A DNA stretch of 64,000 bases. Source: Loxodes magnus (Eukaryota > Ciliophora > Karyorelictea > Loxodida > Loxodidae). Every line of letters starts with the position of its first letter. Positions within the stretch are counted from its first letter, which is position 1. Shown piece after piece: positions 15,001-30,000 of this stretch. The notes beneath the pieces are model-generated. The model worked only from the letters and a program-made list of their open reading frames with translations, ran no database searches and was not told where the DNA came from. Both the position numbers and the translations under genes were made by a program. The stretch lies in the NCBI GenBank assembly GCA_946699065.1, contig CAMPDV010001312.1, positions 56,926 to 120,925 on the forward strand, written 5' to 3'.

Positions 15001-18000
15001 CATGAGTGGTCACACTAGTTCTGTAATATCTGTGGCTATATCCAGTGATTCAGAGTTCATCGTATCGGGAAGTGCAGATAATACGGTGAGACTATGGGAC
15101 GTCAAGACAGGTACCTGTAAGACCATGAGTGATCACACTTATTCTGTAATATCTGTGGCTATATCCAGTGATTCAGAGTTCATCGTATCGGGAAGTGCAG
15201 ATAATACGGTGAGACTATGGGACGTCAAGACAGGTACCTGTAAGACCATGAGTGGTCACACTAGTTCTGTATGATCTGTGGCTATATCCAGTGATTCAGA
15301 GTTCATCGTATCGGGAAGTGGAGATTATACGGTGAGACTATGGGACGTCAAGACAGGTACCTGTAAGACCATGAGTGGTCTCACTTATTCTGTATGATCT
15401 GTGGCTATATCCAGTGATTCAGAGTTCATCGTATCGGGAAGTGCAGATAATACGGTGAGACTATGGGACGTCAAGACAGGTACCTGTAAGACCATGAGTG
15501 GTCACACTAGTTCTGTATGATCTGTGGCTATATCCAGTGATTCAGAGTTCATCGTATCGGGAAGTGCAGATAATACGGTGAGACTATGGGACGTCAAGAC
15601 AGGTACCTGTAAGACCATGAGTGGTCACACTAGTTCTGTATGATCTGTGGCTATATCCAGTGATTCAGAGTTCATCGTATCGGGAAGTGGAGATTATACG
15701 GTGAGACTATGGGACGTCAAGACAGGTACCTGTAAGACCATGAGTGGTCACACTAGTTCTGTATGATCTGTGGCTATATCCAGTGATTCAGAGTTCATCG
15801 TATCGGGAAGTGCAGATAATACGGTGAGACTATGGGACGTCAAGACAGGTACCTGTAAGACCATGAGTGGTCACACTAGTTCTGTATGATCTGTGGCTAT
15901 ATCCAGTGATTCAGAGTTCATCGTATCGGGAAGTGGAGATTATACGGTGAGACTATGGGACGTCAAGACAGGTACCTGTAAGACCATGAGTGGTCACACT
16001 AGTTCTGTATGATCTGTGGCTATATCCAGTGATTCAGAGTTCATCGTATCGGGAAGTGCAGATAATACGGTGAGACTATGGGACGTCAAGACAGGTACCT
16101 GGAAGACCATGAGTGGTCACACTAGTTCTGTATGATCTGTGGCTATATCCAGTGATTCAGAGTTCATCGTATCGGGAAGTGGAGATTATACGGTGAGACT
16201 ATGGGACGTCAAGACAGGTACCTGTAAGACCATGAGTGGTCTCACTTATTCTGTATCATCTGTGGCTATATCCAGTGATTCAGAGTTCATTGTATCGGGA
16301 AGTGGAGATTATACGGTGAGACTATGGGACGTCAAGACAGGTACCTGTAAGACCATGAGTGGTCACACTAGTTCTGTAATATCTGTGGCTATATCCAGTG
16401 ATTCAGAGTTCATCGTATCGGGAAGTGCAGATAATACGGTGAGACTATGGGACGTCAAGACAGGTACCTGTAAGACCATGAGTGGTCTCACTTATTCTGT
16501 ATCATCTGTGGCTATATCCAGTGATTCAGAGTTCATCGTATCGGGAAGTGCAGATAATACGGTGAGACTATGGGACGTCAAGACAGGTACCTGTAAGACC
16601 ATGAGTGGTCACACTAGTTCTGTAATATCTGTGGCTATATCCAGTGATTCAGAGTTCATCGTATCGGGAAGTGGAGATTATACGGTGAGACTATGGGACG
16701 TCAAGACAGGTACCTGGAAGACCATGAGTGGTCACACTAGTTCTGTATGATCTGTGGCTATATCCAGTGATTCAGAGTTCATCGTATCGGGAAGTGCAGA
16801 TAATACGGTGAGACTATGGGACGTCAAGACAGGTACCTGTAAGACCATGAGTGGTCACACTAGTTCTGTATCATCTGTGGCTATATCCAGTGATTCAGAG
16901 TTCATCGTATCGGGAAGTTATGATTATACGGTGAGACTATGGGACGTCAAGACAGGTACCTGTAAGACCATGAGTGGTCACACTAGTTCTGTAATATCTG
17001 TGGCTATATCCAGTGATTCAGAGTTCATCGTATCGGGAAGTGCAGATTAGACAGTGAGACTATGGGACGTCAAGACAGGTACCTGGAAGACCATGAGTGG
17101 TCACACTAGTTCTGTATGATCTGTGGCTATATCCAGTGATTCAGAGTTCATCGTATCGGGAAGTGCAGATAATACGGTGAGACTATGGGACGTCAAGACA
17201 GGTACCTGTAAGACCATGAGTGGTCACACTAGTCATGTATGATCTGTGGCTATATCCAGTGATTCAGAGTTCATCGTATCGGGAAGTTATGATTATACGG
17301 TGAGACTATGGGACGTCAAGACAGGTACCTGTAAGACCATGAGTGGTCACACTAGTTCTGTAATATCTGTGGCTATATCCAGTGATTCAGAGTTCATCGT
17401 ATCGGGAAGTGCAGATAATACGGTGAGACTATGGGACGTCAAGACAGGTACCTGTAAGACCATGAGTGGTCACACTAGTTCTGTATGATCTGTGGCTATA
17501 TCCAGTGATTCAGAGTTCATCGTATCGGGAAGTGCAGATTAGACAGTGAGACTATGGGACGTCAAGACAGGTACCTGTAAGACCATGAGTGGTCACACTT
17601 ATTCTGTATCATCTGTGGCTATATCCAGTGATTCAGAGTTCATCGTATCGGGAAGTGGAGATTATACGGTGAGACTATGGGACGTCAAGACAGGTACCTG
17701 TAAGACCATGAGTGGTCACACTAGTTCTGTAATATCTGTGGCTATATCCAGTGATTCAGAGTTCATCGTATCGGGAAGTGGAGATAATACGGTGAGACTA
17801 TGGGACGTCAAGACAGGTACCTGTAAGACCATGAGTGGTCACACTAGTTCTGTAATATCTGTGGCTATATCCAGTGATTCAGAGTTCATCGTATCGGGAA
17901 GTGGAGATTATACGGTGAGACTATGGGACGTCAAGACAGGTACCTGTAAGACCATGAGTGGTCACACAGATTCTTTATATGCTGTGGCTATATCCAGTGA

Positions 18001-21000
18001 TTCAGAGTTCATCGTATCGGGAAGTTATGATAAGACGGTGAGACTATTGGACGTCAAGACAGGTACCTGTAAGACCATGAGTGGTCACACTAGTTATGTA
18101 TTATCTGTAACTATATCCAGTGATTCAGAGTTCATCGTATCGGGAAGTTAAGATTATACGGTGAGACTATGGAACATCAAGACAGGTACCTGTAAGACCA
18201 TGAGTGGTCACACAGATTCTGTATTATCTGTGGCTATATCCAGTGATTCAGAGTTCATCGTATCGGGAAGTTATGATGAAACGGTGAGACTATTGGACGT
18301 CAAGACAGGTACCTGTAAGACCATGAGTGGTCACACTAGTCATGTATTATCTGTGGCTATATCCAGTGATTCAGAGTTCATCGTATCGGGAAGTTATGAT
18401 AAGACGGTGAGACTATTGGACGTCAAGACAGGTACCTGTAAGACCATGAGTGGTCACACAGATTCTGTATTATCTGTGGCTATATCCAGTGATTCAGAGT
18501 TCATCGTATCGGGAAGTGATGATAATACGGTGAGACTATGGAACATCAAGACAGGTACCTGTAAGACCATGAGTGGTCACACTAGTTCTGTAATATCTGT
18601 GGCTATATCCAGTGATTCAGAGTTCATCGTATCGGGAAGTGCAGATAATACGGTGAGACTATGGGACGTCAAGACAGGTACCTGTAAGACCATGAGTGGT
18701 CACACTAGTTCTGTATGATCTGTGGCTATATCCAGTGATTCAGAGTTCATCGTATCGGGAAGTGGAGATTATACGGTGAGACTATGGGACGTCAAGACAG
18801 GTACCTGTAAGACCATGAGTGGTCACACTAGTTCTGTAATATCTGTGGCTATATCCAGTGATTCAGAGTTCATCGTATCGGGAAGTGCAGATAAGACGGT
18901 GAGACTATGGGACGTCAAGACAGGTACCTGTAAGACCATGAGTGGTCTCACTTATTCTGTATCATCTGTGGCTATATCCAGTGATTCAGAGTTCATTGTA
19001 TCGGGAAGTGGAGATTATACGGTGAGACTATGGGACGTCAAGACAGGTACCTGTAAGACCATGAGTGGTCACACTAGTTCTGTAATATCTGTGGCTATAT
19101 CCAGTGATTCAGAGTTCATCGTATCGGGAAGTGCAGATAATACGGTGAGACTATGGGACGTCAAGACAGGTACCTGTAAGACCATGAGTGGTCACACTAG
19201 TTCTGTAATATCTGTGGCTATATCCAGTGATTCAGAGTTCATTGTATCGGGAAGTGGAGATTATACGGTGAGACTATGGGACGTCAAGACAGGTACCTGT
19301 AAGACCATGAGTGGTCACACTAGTTCTGTAATATCTGTGGCTATATCCAGTGATTCAGAGTTCATTGTATCGGGAAGTGGAGATTATACGGTGAGACTAT
19401 GGGACGTCAAGACAGGTACCTGTAAGACCATGAGTGGTCACACTAGTCATGTATGATCTGTGGCTATATCCAGTGATTCAGAGTTCATCGTATCGGGAAG
19501 TGGAGATTATACGGTGAGACTATGGGACGTCAAGACAGGTACCTGTAAGACCATGAGTGGTCACACTAGTCATGTAATATCTGTGGCTATATCCAGTGAT
19601 TCAGAGTTCATCGTATCGGGAAGTGCAGATTAGACAGTGAGACTATGGGACGTCAAGACAGGTACCTGTAAGACCATGAGTGGTCTCACTTTTTCTGTAT
19701 CATCTGTGGCTATATCCAGTGATTCAGAGTTCATCGTATCGGGAAGTGCAGATTAGACAGTGAGACTATGGGACGTCAAGACAGGTACCTGTAAGACCAT
19801 GAGTGGTCTCACTTTTTCTGTATCATCTGTGGCTATATCCAGTGATTCAGAGTTCATCGTATCGGGAAGTGCAGATTAGACAGTGAGACTATGGGACGTC
19901 AAGACAGGTACCTGTAAGACCATGAGTGGTCACACTAGTTCTGTAATATCTGTGGCTATATCCAGTGATTCAGAGTTCATCGTATCGGGAAGTGGAGATT
20001 ATACGGTGAGACTATGGGACGTCAAGACAGGTACCTGTAAGACCATGAGTGGTCTCACTTATTCTGTATCATCTGTGGCTATATCCAGTGATTCAGAGTT
20101 CATCGTATCGGGAAGTGGAGATTATACGGTGAGACTATGGGACGTCAAGACAGGTACCTGTAAGACCATGAGTGGTCACACTAGTTCTGTAATATCTGTG
20201 GCTATATCCAGTGATTCAGAGTTCATCGTATCGGGAAGTGGAGATAATACGGTGAGACTATGGGACGTCAAGACAGGTACCTGTAAGACCATGAGTGGTC
20301 ACACTAGTTCTGTATGATCTGTGGCTATATCCAGTGATTCAGAGTTCATCGTATCGGGAAGTGGAGATTATACGGTGAGACTATGGGACGTCAAGACAGG
20401 TACCTGGAAGACCATGAGTGGTCTCACTTATTCTGTATCATCTGTGGCTATATCCAGTGATTCAGAGTTCATCGTATCGGGAAGTGGAGATTATACGGTG
20501 AGACTATGGGACGTCAAGACAGGTACCTGTAAGACCATGAGTGGTCACACTAGTTCTGTAATATCTGTGGCTATATCCAGTGATTCAGAGTTCATCGTAT
20601 CGGGAAGTGCAGATAATACGGTGAGACTATGGGACGTCAAGACAGGTACCTGTAAGACCATGAGTGGTCACACTAGTTCTGTAATATCTGTGGCTATATC
20701 CAGTGATTCAGAGTTCATCGTATCGGGAAGTGGAGATAATACGGTGAGACTATGGGACGTCAAGACAGGTACCTGTAAGACCATGAGTGGTCACACTAGT
20801 TCTGTATGATCTGTGGCTATATCCAGTGATTCAGAGTTCATCGTATCGGGAAGTGGAGATTATACGGTGAGACTATGGGACGTCAAGACAGGTACCTGGA
20901 AGACCATGAGTGGTCTCACTTATTCTGTATCATCTGTGGCTATATCCAGTGATTCAGAGTTCATCGTATCGGGAAGTGGAGATTATACGGTGAGACTATG

Positions 21001-24000
21001 GGACGTCAAGACAGGTACCTGTAAGACCATGAGTGGTCACACTAGTTCTGTAATATCTGTGGCTATATCCAGTGATTCAGAGTTCATCGTATCGGGAAGT
21101 GCAGATAATACGGTGAGACTATGGGACGTCAAGACAGGTACCTGTAAGACCATGAGTGGTCACACTAGTTCTGTAATATCTGTGGCTATATCCAGTGATT
21201 CAGAGTTCATCGTATCGGGAAGTGGAGATTATACGGTGAGACTATGGGACGTCAAGACAGGTACCTGTAAGACCATGAGTGGTCACACTAGTTCTGTATG
21301 ATCTGTGGCTATATCCAGTGATTCAGAGTTCATCGTATCGGGAAGTGCAGATAATACGGTGAGACTATGGGACGTCAAGACAGGTACCTGGAAGACCATG
21401 AGTGGTCACACTAGTTCTGTATGATCTGTGGCTATATCCAGTGATTCAGAGTTCATCGTATCGGGAAGTGGAGATTATACGGTGAGACTATGGGACGTCA
21501 AGACAGGTACCTGGAAGACCATGAGTGGTCTCACTTATTCTGTATCATCTGTGGCTATATCCAGTGATTCAGAGTTCATCGTATCGGGAAGTGGAGATTA
21601 TACGGTGAGACTATGGGACGTCAAGACAGGTACCTGTAAGACCATGAGTGGTCACACTAGTTCTGTATGATCTGTGGCTATATCCAGTGATTCAGAGTTC
21701 ATCGTATCGGGAAGTGCAGATAATACGGTGAGACTATGGGACGTCAAGACAGGTACCTGTAAGACCATGAGTGGTCACACTAGTTCTGTAATATCTGTGG
21801 CTATATCCAGTGATTCAGAGTTCATCGTATCGGGAAGTGGAGATAATACGGTGAGACTATGGGACGTCAAGACAGGTACCTGTAAGACCATGAGTGGTCA
21901 CACTAGTTCTGTAATATCTGTGGCTATATCCAGTGATTCAGAGTTCATCGTATCGGGAAGTGGAGATTATACGGTGAGACTATGGGACGTCAAGACAGGT
22001 ACCTGTAAGACCATGAGTGGTCACACTAGTTCTGTAATATCTGTGGCTATATCCAGTGATTCAGAGTTCATCGTATCGGGAAGTGCAGATAAGACGGTGA
22101 GACTATGGGACGTCAAGACAGGTACCTGTAAGACCATGAGTGGTCACACTAGTTCTGTATGATCTGTGGCTATATCCAGTGATTCAGAGTTCATCGTATC
22201 GGGAAGTGCAGATAATACGGTGAGACTATGGGACGTCAAGACAGGTACCTGGAAGACCATGAGTGGTCACACTAGTTCTGTAATATCTGTGGCTATATCC
22301 AGTGATTCAGAGTTCATCGTATCGGGAAGTGGAGATAATACGGTGAGACTATGGGACGTCAAGACAGGTACCTGTAAGACCATGAGTGGTCTCACTTATT
22401 CTGTATCATCTGTGGCTATATCCAGTGATTCAGAGTTCATTGTATCGGGAAGTGGAGATTATACGGTGAGACTATGGGACGTCAAGACAGGTACCTGTGA
22501 GACCATGAGTGGTCACACTAGTTCTGTATGATCTGTGGCTATATCCAGTGATTCAGAGTTCATCGTATCGGGAAGTGCAGATAATACGGTGAGACTATGG
22601 GACGTCAAGACAGGTACCTGTAAGACCATGAGTGGTCACACTAGTTCTGTATGATCTGTGGCTATATCCAGTGATTCAGAGTTCATCGTATCGGGAAGTG
22701 GAGATTATACGGTGAGACTATGGGACGTCAAGACAGGTACCTGTAAGACCATGAGTGGTCACACTAGTTCTGTAATATCTGTGGCTATATCCAGTGATTC
22801 AGAGTTCATCGTATCGGGAAGTGCAGATAAGACGGTGAGACTATGGGACGTCAAGACAGGTACCTGTAAGACCATGAGTGGTCTCACTTATTCTGTATCA
22901 TCTGTGGCTATATCCAGTGATTCAGAGTTCATTGTATCGGGAAGTGGAGATTATACGGTGAGACTATGGGACGTCAAGACAGGTACCTGTAAGACCATGA
23001 GTGGTCACACTAGTTCTGTAATATCTGTGGCTATATCCAGTGATTCAGAGTTCATCGTATCGGGAAGTGGAGATAATACGGTGAGACTATGGGACGTCAA
23101 GACAGGTACCTGTAAGACCATGAGTGGTCACACTAGTTCTGTAATATCTGTGGCTATATCCAGTGATTCAGAGTTCATCGTATCGGGAAGTGCAGATAAT
23201 ACGGTGAGACTATGGGACGTCAAGACAGGTACCTGTAAGACCATGAGTGGTCACACTAGTTCTGTATGATCTGTGGCTATATCCAGTGATTCAGAGTTCA
23301 TCGTATCGGGAAGTGCAGATAAGACGGTGAGACTATGGGACGTCAAGACAGGTACCTGTAAGACCATGAGTGGTCTCACTTATTCTGTATCATCTGTGGC
23401 TATATCCAGTGATTCAGAGTTCATTGTATCGGGAAGTGGAGATTATACGGTGAGACTATGGGACGTCAAGACAGGTACCTGTAAGACCATGAGTGGTCAC
23501 ACTAGTTCTGTAATATCTGTGGCTATATCCAGTGATTCAGAGTTCATCGTATCGGGAAGTGCAGATAATACGGTGAGACTATGGGACGTCAAGACAGGTA
23601 CCTGTAAGACCATGAGTGGTCACACTAGTTCTGTATGATCTGTGGCTATATCCAGTGATTCAGAGTTCATCGTATCGGGAAGTGGAGATTATACGGTGAG
23701 ACTATGGGACGTCAAGACAGGTACCTGTAAGACCATGAGTGGTCACACTAGTTCTGTATGATCTGTGGCTATATCCAGTGATTCAGAGTTCATCGTATCG
23801 GGAAGTGCAGATAAGACGGTGAGACTATGGGACGTCAAGACAGGTACCTGTAAGACCATGAGTGGTCTCACTTATTCTGTATCATCTGTGGCTATATCCA
23901 GTGATTCAGAGTTCATTGTATCGGGAAGTGGAGATTATACGGTGAGACTATGGGACGTCAAGACAGGTACCTGTAAGACCATGAGTGGTCACACTAGTTC

Positions 24001-27000
24001 TGTATGATCTGTGGCTATATCCAGTGATTCAGAGTTCATCGTATCGGGAAGTGCAGATTATACGGTGAGACTATGGGACGTCAAGACAGGTACCTGTAAG
24101 ACCATGAGTGGTCACACTAGTTCTGTATGATCTGTGGCTATATCCAGTGATTCAGAGTTCATCGTATCGGGAAGTGCAGATAATACGGTGAGACTATGGG
24201 ACGTCAAGACAGGTACCTGGAAGACCATGAGTGGTCACACTAGTTCTGTATGATCTGTGGCTATATCCAGTGATTCAGAGTTCATCGTATCGGGAAGTGG
24301 AGATTATACGGTGAGACTATGGGACGTCAAGACAGGTACCTGGAAGACCATGAGTGGTCTCACTTATTCTGTATCATCTGTGGCTATATCCAGTGATTCA
24401 GAGTTCATCGTATCGGGAAGTGGAGATTATACGGTGAGACTATGGGACGTCAAGACAGGTACCTGTAAGACCATGAGTGGTCACACTAGTTCTGTATGAT
24501 CTGTGGCTATATCCAGTGATTCAGAGTTCATCGTATCGGGAAGTGCAGATAATACGGTGAGACTATGGGACGTCAAGACAGGTACCTGTAAGACCATGAG
24601 TGGTCACACTAGTTCTGTAATATCTGTGGCTATATCCAGTGATTCAGAGTTCATCGTATCGGGAAGTGGAGATTATACGGTGAGACTATGGGACGTCAAG
24701 ACAGGTACCTGTAAGACCATGAGTGGTCACACTAGTTCTGTAATATCTGTGGCTATATCCAGTGATTCAGAGTTCATTGTATCGGGAAGTGGAGATTATA
24801 CGGTGAGACTATGGGACGTCAAGACAGGTACCTGTAAGACCATGAGTGGTCACACTAGTTCTGTAATATCTGTGGCTATATCCAGTGATTCAGAGTTCAT
24901 CGTATCGGGAAGTGGAGATAATACGGTGAGACTATGGGACGTCAAGACAGGTACCTGTAAGACCATGAGTGGTCACACTAGTTCTGTATGATCTGTGGCT
25001 ATATCCAGTGATTCAGAGTTCATCGTATCGGGAAGTGGAGATTATACGGTGAGACTATGGGACGTCAAGACAGGTACCTGTAAGACCATGAGTGGTCACA
25101 CTAGTTCTGTAATATCTGTGGCTATATCCAGTGATTCAGAGTTCATCGTATCGGGAAGTGCAGATAAGACGGTGAGACTATGGGACGTCAAGACAGGTAC
25201 CTGTAAGACCATGAGTGGTCACACTAGTTCTGTATCATCTGTGGCTATATCCAGTGATTCAGAGTTCATCGTATCGGGAAGTGCAGATAATACGGTGAGA
25301 CTATGGGACGTCAAGACAGGTACCTGGAAGACCATGAGTGGTCACACTAGTTCTGTAATATCTGTGGCTATATCCAGTGATTCAGAGTTCATCGTATCGG
25401 GAAGTGGAGATAATACGGTGAGACTATGGGACGTCAAGACAGGTACCTGTAAGACCATGAGTGGTCTCACTTATTCTGTATCATCTGTGGCTATATCCAG
25501 TGATTCAGAGTTCATTGTATCGGGAAGTGGAGATTATACGGTGAGACTATGGGACGTCAAGACAGGTACCTGTAAGACCATGAGTGGTCACACTAGTTCT
25601 GTAATATCTGTGGCTATATCCAGTGATTCAGAGTTCATCGTATCGGGAAGTGCAGATAATACGGTGAGACTATGGGACGTCAAGACAGGTACCTGTAAGA
25701 CCATGAGTGGTCACACTAGTTCTGTATGATCTGTGGCTATATCCAGTGATTCAGAGTTCATCGTATCGGGAAGTGGAGATTATACGGTGAGACTATGGGA
25801 CGTCAAGACAGGTACCTGTAAGACCATGAGTGGTCACACTAGTTCTGTAATATCTGTGGCTATATCCAGTGATTCAGAGTTCATCGTATCGGGAAGTGCA
25901 GATAAGACGGTGAGACTATGGGACGTCAAGACAGGTACCTGTAAGACCATGAGTGGTCTCACTTATTCTGTATCATCTGTGGCTATATCCAGTGATTCAG
26001 AGTTCATTGTATCGGGAAGTGGAGATTATACGGTGAGACTATGGGACGTCAAGACAGGTACCTGTAAGACCATGAGTGGTCACACTAGTTCTGTAATATC
26101 TGTGGCTATATCCAGTGATTCAGAGTTCATCGTATCGGGAAGTGGAGATAATACGGTGAGACTATGGGACGTCAAGACAGGTACCTGTAAGACCATGAGT
26201 GGTCACACTAGTTCTGTAATATCTGTGGCTATATCCAGTGATTCAGAGTTCATCGTATCGGGAAGTGCAGATAATACGGTGAGACTATGGGACGTCAAGA
26301 CAGGTACCTGGAAGACCATGAGTGGTCACACTAGTTCTGTAATATCTGTGGCTATATCCAGTGATTCAGAGTTCATCGTATCGGGAAGTGGAGATAATAC
26401 GGTGAGACTATGGGACGTCAAGACAGGTACCTGTAAGACCATGAGTGGTCTCACTTATTCTGTATCATCTGTGGCTATATCCAGTGATTCAGAGTTCATT
26501 GTATCGGGAAGTGGAGATTATACGGTGAGACTATGGGACGTCAAGACAGGTACCTGTAAGACCATGAGTGGTCACACTAGTTCTGTAATATCTGTGGCTA
26601 TATCCAGTGATTCAGAGTTCATCGTATCGGGAAGTGCAGATAATACGGTGAGACTATGGGACGTCAAGACAGGTACCTGTAAGACCATGAGTGGTCACAC
26701 TAGTTCTGTATGATCTGTGGCTATATCCAGTGATTCAGAGTTCATCGTATCGGGAAGTGGAGATTATACGGTGAGACTATGGGACGTCAAGACAGGTACC
26801 TGTAAGACCATGAGTGGTCACACTAGTTCTGTATGATCTGTGGCTATATCCAGTGATTCAGAGTTCATCGTATCGGGAAGTGCAGATAAGACGGTGAGAC
26901 TATGGGACGTCAAGACAGGTACCTGTAAGACCATGAGTGGTCTCACTTATTCTGTATCATCTGTGGCTATATCCAGTGATTCAGAGTTCATTGTATCGGG

Positions 27001-30000
27001 AAGTGGAGATTATACGGTGAGACTATGGGACGTCAAGACAGGTACCTGTAAGACCATGAGTGGTCACACTAGTTCTGTAATATCTGTGGCTATATCCAGT
27101 GATTCAGAGTTCATCGTATCGGGAAGTGCAGATAATACGGTGAGACTATGGGACGTCAAGACAGGTACCTGTAAGACCATGAGTGGTCACACTAGTTCTG
27201 TAATATCTGTGGCTATATCCAGTGATTCAGAGTTCATCGTATCGGGAAGTGGAGATTATACGGTGAGACTATGGGACGTCAAGACAGGTACCTGTAAGAC
27301 CATGAGTGGTCACACTAGTTCTGTATGATTTGTGGCTATATCCAGTGATTCAGAGTTCATTGTATCGGGAAGTGGAGATTATACGGTGAGACTATGGGAC
27401 GTCAAGACAAGTACCTGTAAGACCATGAGTGGTCACACTAGTTCTGTAATATCTGTGGCTATATCCAGTGATTCAGAGTTCATCGTATCGGGAAGTGCAG
27501 ATAATACGGTGAGACTATGGGACGTCAAGACAGGTACCTGGAAGACCATGAGTGGTCACACTAGTTCTGTATGATCTGTGGCTATATCCAGTGATTCAGA
27601 GTTCATCGTATCGGGAAGTGCAGATAATACGGTGAGACTATGGGACGTCAAGACAGGTACCTGTAAGACCATGAGTGGTCACACTAGTTCTGTATCATCT
27701 GTGGCTATATCCAGTGATTCAGAGTTCATCGTATCGGGAAGTGCAGATAAGACGGTGAGACTATGGGACGTCAAGACAGGTACCTGTAAGACCATGAGTG
27801 GTCACACTAGTTCTGTATGATCTGTGGCTATATCCAGTGATTCAGAGTTCATCGTATCGGGAAGTGCAGATAATACGGTGAGACTATGGGACGTCAAGAC
27901 AGGTACCTGTAAGACCATGAGTGGTCACACTAGTTCTGTATGATCTGTGGCTATATCCAGTGATTCAGAGTTCATCGTATCGGGAAGTGCAGATAAGACG
28001 GTGAGACTATGGGACGTCAAGACAGGTACCTGTAAGACCATGAGTGGTCTCACTTATTCTGTATCATCTGTGGCTATATCCAGTGATTCAGAGTTCATTG
28101 TATCGGGAAGTGGAGATTATACGGTGAGACTATGGGACGTCAAGACAGGTACCTGTAAGACCATGAGTGGTCACACTAGTTCTGTAATATCTGTGGCTAT
28201 ATCCAGTGATTCAGAGTTCATCGTATCGGGAAGTGCAGATAATACGGTGAGACTATGGGACGTCAAGACAGGTACCTGTAAGACCATGAGTGGTCACACT
28301 AGTTCTGTAATATCTGTGGCTATATCCAGTGATTCAGAGTTCATCGTATCGGGAAGTGCAGATAATACGGTGAGACTATGGGACGTCAAGACAGGTACCT
28401 GTAAGACCATGAGTGGTCACACTAGTTCTGTAATATCTGTGGCTATATCCAGTGATTCAGAGTTCATCGTATCGGGAAGTGGAGATAATACGGTGAGACT
28501 ATGGGACGTCAAGACAGGTACCTGTAAGACCATGAGTGGTCTCACTTATTCTGTATCATCTGTGGCTATATCCAGTGATTCAGAGTTCATTGTATCGGGA
28601 AGTGGAGATTATACGGTGAGACTATGGGACGTCAAGACAGGTACCTGTAAGACCATGAGTGGTCACACTAGTTCTGTAATATCTGTGGCTATATCCAGTG
28701 ATTCAGAGTTCATCGTATCGGGAAGTGCAGATAATACGGTGAGACTATGGGACGTCAAGACAGGTACCTGTAAGACCATGAGTGGTCACACTAGTTCTGT
28801 ATGATCTGTGGCTATATCCAGTGATTCAGAGTTCATCGTATCGGGAAGTGGAGATTATACGGTGAGACTATGGGACGTCAAGACAGGTACCTGTAAGACC
28901 ATGAGTGGTCACACTAGTTCTGTATGATCTGTGGCTATATCCAGTGATTCAGAGTTCATCGTATCGGGAAGTGCAGATAAGACGGTGAGACTATGGGACG
29001 TCAAGACAGGTACCTGTAAGACCATGAGTGGTCTCACTTATTCTGTATCATCTGTGGCTATATCCAGTGATTCAGAGTTCATTGTATCGGGAAGTGGAGA
29101 TTATACGGTGAGACTATGGGACGTCAAGACAGGTACCTGTAAGACCATGAGTGGTCACACTAGTTCTGTAATATCTGTGGCTATATCCAGTGATTCAGAG
29201 TTCATCGTATCGGGAAGTGCAGATAATACGGTGAGACTATGGGACGTCAAGACAGGTACCTGTAAGACCATGAGTGGTCACACTAGTTCTGTAATATCTG
29301 TGGCTATATCCAGTGATTCAGAGTTCATCGTATCGGGAAGTGGAGATTATACGGTGAGACTATGGGACGTCAAGACAGGTACCTGTAAGACCATGAGTGG
29401 TCACACTAGTTCTGTATGATCTGTGGCTATATCCAGTGATTCAGAGTTCATCGTATCGGGAAGTGCAGATTATACGGTGAGACTATGGGACGTCAAGACA
29501 GGTACCTGTAAGACCATGAGTGGTCACACTAGTTCTGTATGATCTGTGGCTATATCCAGTGATTCAGAGTTCATCGTATCGGGAAGTGGAGATTATACGG
29601 TGAGACTATGGGACGTCAAGACAGGTACCTGTAAGACCATGAGTGGTCACACTAGTTCTGTATGATCTGTGGCTATATCCAGTGATTCAGAGTTCATTGT
29701 ATCGGGAAGTGGAGATTATACGGTGAGACTATGGGACGTCAAGACAGGTACCTGTAAGACCATGAGTGGTCACACTAGTTCTGTAATATCTGTGGCTATA
29801 TCCAGTGATTCAGAGTTCATCGTATCGGGAAGTGGAGATTATACGGTGAGACTATGGGACGTCAAGACAGGTACCTGTAAGACCATGAGTGGTCACACTA
29901 GTTCTGTATCATCTGTGGCTATATCCAGTGATTCAGAGTTCATCGTATCGGGAAGTGGAGATTATACGGTGAGACTATGGGACGTCAAGACAGGTACCTG

